Source: Dugong dugon (Eukaryota > Chordata > Mammalia > Sirenia > Dugongidae). Taken from it: DNA of 64,000 nt. The translations under genes and the position numbers were made by a program. The DNA is taken from assembly GCA_030035585.1 (NCBI GenBank), contig CM057473.1:10962501-11026500 (forward strand), written 5' to 3'. Below, piece after piece: positions 27,899 to 39,800 of the stretch. A model generated the notes under the pieces. That model searched no databases, was not told the DNA's origin, and saw only the letters and a program-made list of their open reading frames with translations. Position 1 is the first letter of the stretch. Every line of letters begins with the position of its first letter.

Positions 27899-30800
27899 TA
27901 CGAAGTATATAGGCAGACATCATAAAAAAAAGTAATGTGAGATTAAAGAATACCATTTCACCATCTAAATTAGATATCATGGCATAAGGACTGGGCAGGG
28001 AGGGGACAGGGATGTATATCCACAGTATTTAGCTGGACCCAAAGTAAAAATCTCCAGGAAACTGAGAAGTAGGAGAAATTAACTTCACTTTCTTTGTCTC
28101 TACTGAACATGTTCCATCTCTTTTCTCTCCCACTCTGCTCGCTGTTTTGGCCTTTCCAGGCTCCTTCAGGGCGTCTCAGCCATCCACATTTTTCCCCCGT
28201 AAGTGTTCCCTAGTCCCAAATAACTGCTAATCATTATGTTCCTCTTTCTCCCTGTACAGATTGAATTGTGTCTGTCCAAAAACATGTGTTGAAATCCTAA
28301 TCCCTGTACCTGTAAATATGACCCTAGTTGGAAATCGGGGCTTTGTTTCGTTATGTTAATGAAGTTATACCAGAGTAGGGTGGGTCCTAAACCTAATCAC
28401 TTCTGAATCATAAAAAGAGCAGAAGAGACACAGAGACAGACACAGGGGGAAGACAGACGTCAAGGAACATCAAGGAATTCCAGAAACTACCAACAAGGAA
28501 GAACCTCTCCCTACAGCTGCACCACAAATTCAAACTTTTAGCCCCCAGAATTGTGAGAAACTAAATTTCTGTTCTTTAAAGCCACCCATGGTTAGTATTT
28601 GTGTTACAACCCAAAGCCCATTGCTGTCAAGTTGATTCTGACTCATAGCGACTGTATAGGACAAAGTAGAACTGCCCTATAGGATTTCCAAGGAGCAGCT
28701 GGTGGGTTCAAATTGTCGACCTTTTGGTTAGCAGCTTAACACTTACCCACTGTGCTATCAGGGCCCCCCAGGTAAATAAGACACTACCACCTCATTTAAA
28801 ACTAACTCACCAAAAAGTGTGTCTTATTAGCTTAATCATGTAAATATTAAAATTCAGGATTAGAATCTGATGAACTTAAATAATTGTTTAAATGATTTGT
28901 TACTTAAGACTGAGAGTTTTGAATGATGGGTTGATTCTTATTATAGTATATTTTTACTTAACATGCACATATAACCCTCCTTACATGCCAGGAACTACTG
29001 TAAGCACTGTATAGGTACCGTATAGATAACCCATAGAATTTCTCTAACTCTGGTCCCCTTCTTTTTTCTTTCTTTCTTTCCTTCAAACATATTTCTCTTT
29101 GACTCCAAGAAACTAAGATACTCCAGAAGAAGAGGGATCAGGCCCTTGGGACCTGTTTCGTAAATGTTCCCAATCTCCGGTTTAAACAAGTGTCACATTT
29201 AAGAAAAGTAATTCTGGTTGCCTAGTATTAACTGTGTTCTACATCAAAGATCCTATGGAAAAATAGCAGTAGGTAGTCAATGTTTGAAATAAACGTATTA
29301 AAGCCCTTATAAATATTTTTTAAAACTAAAGTAAGTAACAAAACAGTCACTAAAAGAGGCCACTTAAATCTGTATCATGGGTTTTGCAGTGTTAATTTCC
29401 ACGTATCAGACCTAGCTGACTAGAAACTTTTTAAAGATCCCCATCTTCCAGTTTCATAAATTAGATTTGCTTTGTGGCTGAAAATTTACGTAATAAGAAA
29501 CCTTCTCTGTCTGGTCTTTCATCTGAATGCCTAAAATTTCCACTGAGCAGAGAGATGACTCTTGACTAAGAGTTCTCGAGATGGAAAGGGCATGGAGGGC
29601 TACTGCAGGCAGAGGCAGAGGAGTCAGTGTGAGCTGACGAATACAAGTCCCGGGAAGATAATATCACATATGTCATCCTTGGGAGTTACTTAAACAGTAC
29701 AGTCAGTGAAATTCAGTAAGATACTATACCTTGGTACTCTATTGCTGTAACTACTTGGTCTTTCGGGGCAGACACTCCATAGACCTTATGATCTGAAAGA
29801 ATAAATCAGACAGGAGTAATTAAAATAGTATAAAAGTCCATTTTCAAATATCTGAATGGGACACATTAACTGGCCTAACCAATTAACCACCACAACAAAG
29901 TCTGGTGACAGTTTTACACAATCCATAAAATGTCTATTTTCAAGTACCAAAATACAAAAAGCAAAACCAAACCACACCTGCCTCTTCCACCTTCTCTCTC
30001 GCGGTTTTGGTCTTTAAGCATTTCCTAAATTAGAACCAATGAATTTGTTTGATTCCACTACAGACAGCACAGGAGTCCCTGGGTGGTGCAAACAGTTAAA
30101 CGCTCAACAACTAGCCAAAAGGTTGGCAGTTTGAACCTACCCAGAAGCACTTTGGAAGACAGGCCTAGCAATCTGCTTCTAGAAGGTCACAGCCTTGAAA
30201 ACCCTGTGTAGCAGTTCTACTCTGCATGTGTAGGGTCAAGAAAGAAAAGCTCATGTCCTTAATTCAGCTTGATATGCAGTCCAGTATCATGGGAAAAAAC
30301 CAACCAACCAGTTGCTGCTGAGTCGAGTCCAACGCGTGGTGGCCCCCTGTGTATCAGAGTAGAACTGTGCTCTATAGGGTTTTCTACGGATGATTTTTCA
30401 GAACTGGGTTGCCAGGAAAGCAAACAGTGTACTGCACTGGGCAAATCTGCTGCAAAAGATTTCTTTAAAATATTCAAAAGCAAAGATGTCACTTTGAGGA
30501 CTAAGGTGCGCCTGACCCAAGCCATGGTATTTTCAATCGCCTCATATGCATGAGAAAGCTGGACAATGAATAAGGAAGACCAAAGAAGAATTGATGCTTT
30601 GAATTATGGCGTTGATGAAGAATATTGAATATACCATGGACGGCCGGAAGAACAAACACATCTGAATTGAAAGAAGTATAGCCAGAATGCTCCTCAGAAG
30701 CGAGGATGGGGAGACTTTGTCTCACGCACTTTGTGCATGTAACTAGGAAGGACCAGTCCCTGGAGAAGGACACCATGCTAGGTAAGGGGTCAGCAAAAAT

Positions 30801-33800
30801 GAGGAAGACCCTCAATGAGATGGACTGACACAGTGGCTGCACCAGTGGGCTCAAGCACAAATGACTGTGAGGATGGCACAGTACTGGGCAGTGTTTCGTT
30901 CTGTTGTATACGGGGTCACTATGAGCTGGAACTGATCGATGGCACCCAACAACAACAGATCACCAGGACTTTCTTCTGAGGTGCCTCTGGATAGCCTCAA
31001 ACCTCCAACTTTTCAGTTAGCAGCCAGATGCGTTAATCATTTGCACAACCCAGGGACTCCAGTGTCACAAGGTATTGCCACCAAAATAAAAACTAATCAT
31101 TTTTAGTGCTTTATTCAAGGGTACAAATTGCTTTAGTAACTTATCCCTGGCTATGCCTATGTCATATAGAAATGAGTCATTTCTCATACTTCTGACTATG
31201 AAATATTCTCTATAACGGATATAAAGTCTGTATATAGAGTCACAATGACAGAAAAACCCAAGTAAAACATCTTCATATTTTTCCCCAAAACATTTCAATG
31301 ATTTTCCAGGACTGGTCTATAGGATTCAAACAACTGATTGACTATGGTGGCTAATGTGATCCAGTAATTATACAACGATGATGAAGATGATGATAATACC
31401 ATTGTTACTAATAATAATATCATCACCATCACTACCTTAAACTTATAAGAAATTTCCATTTTAAAAAGGAAATCCATTTCACATACTTTTTTAATTCAAT
31501 AAAATTCAGTATTCAATGAATTTATTATGTGTTCAATAAGTTATTATGACTTAAACAAGAAAGTAGACCCAGGATTTAAAACTTCTACTTCAATCTTGGA
31601 TATGTATCAGTTTGTGTGATTTCTCTTAATGGACGTCATTCTGTAGTCCAGTTTAGTGACAATGTTTAAAAATAATTCAAATATTAATTTCTCATAAGTA
31701 TGCATCTCTAAAATATAAATGCCACAAGGGCAAGAATTTTTATATGCTTTATTCTCTGATACTGTCTGCATGCCTAGAACAGTCCCCGGCATAAAGGAAG
31801 GACTCAATAAATATCTGCTGAACAAATGAATGAATCTACTCCTTATTGTATACTAATGAGAAAAGTCCAGTAAACGGGGTCACATCAAACTCATACTGAT
31901 GAAGGATTCCTTAAGGCAAGAAATTCTTTTGGGAAAGTGTTGTAAGCATACAATTTTGGATCAGTGTTAATTATTTCAAAATCAGAATAACGCAAAGAAT
32001 TCTTGCTGGTCATTTTGAGTAAAGGATTTAGCAAAACAACTCAACTGCCATCCTGAATTATTGACCCCAAAAAATCATATATGAAATAACAAAAGACCAA
32101 ATTACATCGATCATGAAAATCTAGCAAAGGTTACTTCTTGAACATATGTTTCTACCATTTCCTAGAGTTTATATTTTGCTAGTCGTGCTAACATCTGTCT
32201 TCTGCCTTCATATGATCTACTGACCCTGTTTTCACCAAGGCAAAAATGACATATTTGTTGCCAAATCTAATACACTCTGTTCAGTCTATCTTACTTGACC
32301 TCTCTATGACATCTGACTCTGTTGGTTTCCTTGGATTCTATGACTCTCCCCTACTCTTCATCCTTCCTTTCTGAGCCTGGTGCTTCATTCTGTCTCCTCT
32401 GTGGGTTTTTCCTCGTCCTTGTTCTGCCCATAGATTCCACATCAGCGCACTGCTTTCTGACTTGATTCACTCTCATTACTCAACTACCATTTATTTGCCA
32501 TTTCCCAACTACCACTTAATTACCATCTATTGAAAACTCCTAAATCCGTATCTCCAGCTCTAATCTCTCTCCTGAGATTAAATCCATAAATCCTTCTTTC
32601 TGCTGGACATCTCCATTTCCCACAGGAACCATGAACTCTTCAGCCTCAGCCTTTGTCCTCCTCCTACAATTCCCATCACAGGAAAAACATCACAATCCAC
32701 ATGGTCACCCATGCCAAATGTCCCTTGGGGGCCAGTGGAAGGAGGTTCAAATAAATCCTGGTTGAGAACAACTGCCCTAGACTTAGGCTGGTTTCAAGAA
32801 CCAAGAATGGAAATAAATTAATAGACTGAAGGAGAGCAAAGAACCATGAGTTCAAGGATTTCAAAACCTCCTTTGAAATCAGAATTTCTGAACTATGAAA
32901 GATGACCTATTATACTTTGGGGAAGAAGAGAAAAACTTTTATAGGACATGATGCCTTTTCTTTGATTTATTCCTCTATATGTATATCTACTTGTGTAAAT
33001 TAGTCTTCCACTATTGCTAGGCTTTATCATTCCTTAGGAACATGAGCTAGCTATTCTGGAGACATTTTTCTTCCTTTCTCTCTCTCCCTTAAAAAGCTGG
33101 ACAGCAAATCTGATTGGGAAATTAAAAAACTCAGCAGTCCAGTGTCCTCAATGTCTAGCTCCCCTGTCCTATACTGTTCAACTATTCAGGCTCTCTATCT
33201 CTAAATTGCAAACATCTCCATTAGAGAAACTGGAAAACCTGGAATCTGTGTGAAGAATGTAGGACTGAATTGATCCTTTTCAGTGGCAGCTGTAAATACA
33301 CCCATATAAAGCAGAGACCCGTGTGGTTTAGTCGTAACAAAGTGTCAGGACCACCAAAAAGTAATTTCCAAATAACTCTTTTGCTTGTACAGTCATGTGT
33401 CATTTAACTTCCATGATGCTTCTGTGAAATAGTACATTATGTGATTTGGACATTGTGCGAACACCGTATTATATACAGGCAGTGCCCGGATTATGAACGA
33501 GTTCCATTCCTAAGTCTGTCTGTATGTCGAATTTGGATATGTAAGTTGGAACAGTTAGGTACAGTTCGTATCCAACGTCAGTTGGTCAAATGTTTGTCTT
33601 AGTATATAGCACCAGTGGCTCTGTGGGAGAAAAATATGGTAATCTGCTTCCTTGGAAACCCTATGGCGCCACTGTGAGGCAGAATTGACTCGATAGCAGT
33701 GGGTTTTGGGTCTATGCATAACAGATACATTAAAACATCTCTAACATAATAATACAGTAATAATAATAATGTTTTGATGTGCATTGCAAAGTAGCACCTG

Positions 33801-36800
33801 TTATTACGAACTATTGTATGTACCTCAAATTTTTAATATAACAGGCTTTATGGGGGTTGGCTCTTAACTACAGGTTGTCCGTGGGTCTATATGTACAACC
33901 TTATGGGGTCACAGACGTATGCTGTTGGATGTTGCCTGAACAGACGCTATGACTGTGTATTTCAAAAACCATAAAGGAATCTGTTATTCATTTCCTAGGA
34001 CTGCTCTAACAAAGTACCATAAGGTGGTTGGCTTAAAACAACAGAAATTTATTCTCTCACAGGTTTGGAGGCTAAAAGTCCAAATTCAGGGTGTCGACAG
34101 GGCCATGCTCCCCTCTAAAGACTCTAGAGAAGAATCCTTCCCTGTCTCTTCCAGCTGTGGGAAGCCCCAGGCATTCCTTGGCTTGTGAAAGCATCAATCC
34201 AATCTCTGCCTAGGTCTGCACGTGGCTGTCTTCCCTGTGTCTCTTCTCCTCTTTTATAAGGCTACTTCTCAGATGGGATTAGGACCCACTACTCCAGTAT
34301 GAACACATGTTAACTTAACATCTTCAAAGACACAATTTTCAAACAGGGTCATATTCATAGCTGTTGGGGGTTGGGACTTCAACACATCTTTCTGGGAGAC
34401 AAATTTAACACCTAACAGGGTCCAAGCAGTCTCCTGTAGTCCCCTTTTCCGTGCCCTTCTGTCACATACCGGTTGTTCTTCCTTTTCTTTCCATATTACT
34501 CTGAAAACCTACCACTTCCAGCATACCTTTCTCTTCCAGCTTCTCCTCTCCCCTCCAATGTTATTTTACAGAATCCAGAGGCAGAGTCCAGATCTTCAGA
34601 GAGCAAAGGAAGGAAAGACCTGAGCTGGTCAAGCCAGAATCCTCTTTTTTGTTTCCTTTTTATTACGCTTTAGGCGAAAGTTTCAGAATACTCTCGAGAG
34701 AGCTGGGGAAAAACCAGGACCTCATTGGTTCTTGTTGCATTACAATTACGTTTAATGATATGAACCTCGAACATTTTTGCCAATGATTCTGATGCCAAAA
34801 TATTATTCTGTGAAACTTCTTTGTAGTCAACTTTGAAAAATTCTCTCTTCCCATTTAGCAATGTGTAAATTAGTGCCCTCAGAGAAGCTCCAATTATGAC
34901 TGGCAATCCTTGTGATTTTGAACTACTTTACTACACTTTTTAGACAAAACAATGAAGATTCATATTCCCTAGAAACCAGTTGAAGGAAAAATCTGGACAA
35001 AATAGAAAAAGATGATCTTTGTTCCCTCTACATCATCATATCTTTGAACTTTTCAAACAGCACACTGCCGACCGAGAACGTTTATTTTCTTCAGTAGGCT
35101 TGGCCTTTCTTTTGAGGCAAATTTTAGTATAATCTGAGGTTGGAATATTTAGTAACTGGGTTGAATCACTTTTTCTCTTTCTCTATTTCAGTTTTCTCCT
35201 TGCTAAAACTTCCTTTGAGTAAGAGTTTTAAATTTTTCAAAAGTCACTTTAAAAGTTCCATGAGAAGTAACAGCAGCTAACTTTAGAAAGTTTATTAATT
35301 TCCTCATACATTTTATGTGTGTGTGTGTATGCATGCATGTGTGTATATATATGAATTATATAAATTGTTACTGAACAGAACAAAATGTGTCCCAGACACT
35401 AAAAAGAAGATTAGTTGAACTGGCAAAACTATGGAGGCAAAAGAATTATAAAGAAAAGGGGTTATTTATAATAAATTAATAAATAAGGAATATTTCGTGG
35501 TAGCTGAATACTTATCTCTGTGATGTTAAGCCTTGCTTTCTATAATTCTATTTACTTTGAGGTTTGTTTTACGTTAAGTGAAAATATTTAAAATGTGTGG
35601 TCATTTGAACTTATTTAAACAGGAACATATGTCTCCAAAGTTCTGAATCTTTAAAAATACTGTTTGCTTATTAAGATTTCTACCTGTTTCAGTCTTCTAG
35701 TCTTATAATTCTATTATATTTTTTAACTTGAACTTAATAACTCTTTTTATTAAAACAAAATATTGAATTTTATATCAATATTTTGTTAACAGATGTTAGG
35801 AATAGTTCACTGTTTTCTTGAACTGATTTTCATTTTTTCTTCACAAGTCCAGAATAAATTAAATAGTAAAATAAACAGAAAGCTGTCAAGCTGGCCTGCT
35901 GGTTGAGGCCAACAATTGTTTTAAAGTTAGCTACAAAACATCTTTAATAGTTATGGATACGTTCCAAAATCACTGGCAGAAGTTTAGAAAATGAGGTTAA
36001 GAAACGATTATTTCCATTAAATTGCTAACAACACTAAGTCAAGTAATTCAGTCAAATGAAACCTTTTGTGGTTTCCTGTCTGACCACCCTCCACCTTTAA
36101 GTCCTTGTAGTCCATGTTACTCATCTAAAATACTCTGGTTTCCCTTCAGCCAAAGATTAGACAGGCCCATAAAACAAAATGAGACTTAATGGGCACACCA
36201 GTCTAGGGGCAAGGACGAGAAGGCAGGAGGGGACAGGAAAGCTGGTAATGGAGACCCCAAAGTTGAGAAGAGGTCACAAAACAACATGCGTATTCATTAT
36301 TCAATGAGAAACTAATTTGCTCTGTAAACCTTCATCTCAAGCACAATTAAAAAAAGAAAAAGAAAATCTTTAACATGGTTTAAGTAAGAATGAACACTAA
36401 CTTTCACTACCACAATTTTTTAATTTACTATAAAAGTGTTGTTTAAATTAACACTTTTAATTGAAACAGATGAGCAAAAATTGAAATGTTATAGACTTTT
36501 TTGTTTGTTGTTTTAAAGTTCGACTAACTTGGAACTGAAGTCACTCCCAAAGTCTGCCTTTCAGCCAAAGATTAGACAGGCCTATAAAACAAACAATAAC
36601 ACAAGTGAGGAACATGTTTCTTAGTTCAACCAAGTCTACGGGACCAAATGGGCAACTCCTGCCCAAAAGCAAAGATGAGAAGGCAGGAAGGGACAGGAAA
36701 CCTGGACGAATGGACAATGGGAACCTGGGGTAGAAAGGGGGAGAGTGCTGACACATTTCGGGGATTGCAACCAATGTCACAAAACAGTTTGTATATAAAT

Positions 36801-39800
36801 TTTTGAATGAAAAACTAATTTGTGCTGTAAACTTTCACCAAACACACACACACACACACACAGACACAAAAGTACAGACTGACCATACCGTGTATAAAAG
36901 CAAGTTATAAAATTGATGAATATAAATTATTTCATATAGTTTCAAAAATAAAATTAATAGCTATGGGGTTTGACAATCACTGATACAAAATTATTATACT
37001 AACAAATATAAAAAATTTCACAGGGCTAGAAGTAACAAATATAATAATGCCACTCAGTATTTATTATGGGTAAATATTTATATGGATAGAAAATAATCCA
37101 ATGAGGTAAGAAATAAGAGTTGCATTAATATTCTCATCTATCTCATTATAATTCAACTAGATCTAGGGGGTCGGGGAGAGAGATAGAGAGAGAGAGAGCT
37201 TTCTAGGCCCTCAAACTAGACATTCCCACCCTTCCTCTTAATGAGACATTGATATCCTCTTTTCAGGGAAAGGAAAGCCACAACAAAAGGACAAGGAGAA
37301 ATGAAAGATGCGCTTGACTTCAGAGCTACCGGTGTCTGATGTCCTGGTGAATTAATCACCACCTAAAGAATTTAAGGGTGATCTTGACTATGAGTAAATT
37401 TTCCCCTTCAGAACCTAACATCTAAGTAAGATGTGACTCCACTGCATTAATATCTGCATTTGACAGATATGAGGATTGAGAGTAAGTAGCTTGCTCAAGT
37501 CACAACGCTAGAAAGCAGGGCATGTGCAGCTAGTCAGTGGAGATCCACAGTCCTCTCTCGGTCTCTCAACTCAGTGCAAGGAGTTGGGAGAAAGTGGCAC
37601 CAAACACAGCATTGCCTGACACTGCAGGGGGCTTCACACACATTTTCAAGTTTTAGATCATAAAGATATTATTCACAGAGTCTATAACAAATCGCCACTA
37701 TTACAGAGATAGTGTTAATGGACAAATGATAACGGTGAATAAACTAATTTGAATAAACTGTGTACGTTTATTATACTGCACTGAAGTTTTATGTCTCTTG
37801 TTCTTTGCTGGTTAATAATAGGAGTGCAAGAGAGAATACTGGTGTTTCAGCATTAGGTATAAAATTGTTTGTAAGTATAAGTTATAAAAAAATCCCAAAC
37901 AAATGAACTCTTTGCTGCTAAGTTGATTCCAACTCATGGCGACCCCACGTGTTACAGAATAGAACTGCTCCACAGGGTTTCTTGGCTGTATTTTTGTAAC
38001 AAGCAACATCATGATAAATGGAGAAAAGACCGAAGTGGTCAAGGATTTCATTTTACTTGGATCCACAATCAACGCCCATGGAAGCAGCAGTCAAGAAGTC
38101 AAACAACATATTGCATCGGGCAAATCTGCTGCAGAAGACCTCTTTAGGGCAACAAAAAGCAAAGACGTCATTCTGAGGACTAGGGTGCGCCTAATCCAAA
38201 CCATGGTATTTTCAATCACCTCATATGCATTCAAAAGCTGGACAATGAATACGGAAGACGGAAGAAGAATTGATGCCTTTGAATTATAGAGTCGGCAAAG
38301 AACAATGAATATACCATGGACTGCCAGAAGAATGAACAAATCTGTCTTGGAAGACATACAGCAAGAATGCTCCTTAGAAATGTGGATGGCAAGACTTCTT
38401 CTCATTCTGGACATGTTATCAGGAGGGACGAGTCCCTGGAGGAGGACATCATGCTTGGTAGAGGATCAATGAAAAAGAGGAAGACCCTCAATGAGATAGA
38501 CTGAAACAGTGGCTGTAACAATGGGCTCCAACATAGCAACGATTGTGAGGATGGCGCAGGACCAGGCAGTGTTTCGTTCTGCTGTTCATAATGAGTTGGA
38601 CCTGACTCAATGGCATCTAACAACAAGATCCACCAGCAGCATTTGGTGGTTAACATTTCTCATTATAAACGAACATTTGACAATTATTCATTGTCAAACA
38701 AATAATTTTTTAGATCAAGCATTGTGTATCATTTTCCTGAGTTTAATCAACTGTGGGCAAGTAGATAAAACTGAGTTTCTGGAGCCAGGATCCGAATTCT
38801 GGTTCTGAATCACCAAGGTGTGAGAATCCGGATATCCCCGAACAGAGCGTCCTAACAATTTATACACACAGATTACTCAGGAGCCCTTCGGGGGCAGGAG
38901 TCCCTGGGTGGTGCAAATGGTTAAAGCACTTGACTACTAACCTAAAGGCTGAAGGTTTGAGTCCACCCAGATTTGCCTCGAAAGAAAGGCCTGGCCATCT
39001 ACTTCTGAAAAATCAGCCACTGAAAATCCTACGGGAGCTCAGTTCGTCTCTGCAACACGTGGGGCTGCCATGAATCGGAGTCAACTCAGCGGCAACTGGT
39101 TTATTGTTTTCTTTGGAGGCAGAGGATAATGAAATTGTTATTTGATAGTCATTTGATATTTATAAAACCAATTAAGTGATGTACATAGGAAGATAGACGT
39201 CTACCACCTATGAAACTCCCTCCCTTTCCCACCCTATGTGAAAGTTTGGTATGGTTTGAAACTTCCTCATACCTCCCCTGTTTTATTTGTTGGCCTTACT
39301 GAGTGAGTTTCAGGAAACAGCATAACATGTCAAATATTCTCACTTTTTAAAAACACAGGCCTGGAGTTACGACTATAAATTGTCTTTGCATGGATAGGCA
39401 TGGAGAAGTGTCAAAGAGAATTCCTAATACCACCAATCTGTTAACTTTATAATCTACAAATGAGGTTACCTTTGTATCTCTCAAATGAAGATAGCACTGC
39501 TAATGCTTTCAATCTCTTTCTGAATTAGAAGATTTATGAAATACAATGAATAGGCACATAAAAGGAGACAAATGGTTGACCAGGAATTTAATGAGAAGTA
39601 AGCTTCAGGACTCCTACTTGCACAAACATTTCCCAAAGCCCTGGTGAAGAAGGGGAACACCTAGCAATGTGTGCACATTCTGTAAAATCTACAAGAGTAA
39701 GGTATTTTTGTATTATTTTCCTTAAAGAAGGTCCTAGCTGAGATCCAGGCCTGCACACAATTATGAGCTTCTCCTTATTAATGAATTTATTTGGCTTCCT

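Larger units (their letters stand above)
14387..29729 (-). other. JAM2 intron 2
   Basis: About 15.3 kb rich in repeats: MIRs, a dimeric SINE (14962-15377), L2 fragments, RTE and AfroSINE copies, a solo LTR (20159-20606), a LINE-1 inserted in an AfroSINE (20809-21768), and the triple nested LINE at 23150-27900. Nothing recognised at 15389-16849, 19204-19584, 22111-23149, 27901-28251 and 28770-29729, apart from short simple repeats. Confidence 0.85.
33390..33955. mobile_element. Tigger/MER2-like MITE (outer)
   Basis: The left end cagtcatgtgtcatttaac and the right end gctatgactg (reversed cagtcatagc) form an inverted pair next to TA. It resembles the mammalian 'acagtcatgcgtc' mariner-type MITE. 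A second element is inserted at 33476-33883. Confidence 0.6.
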
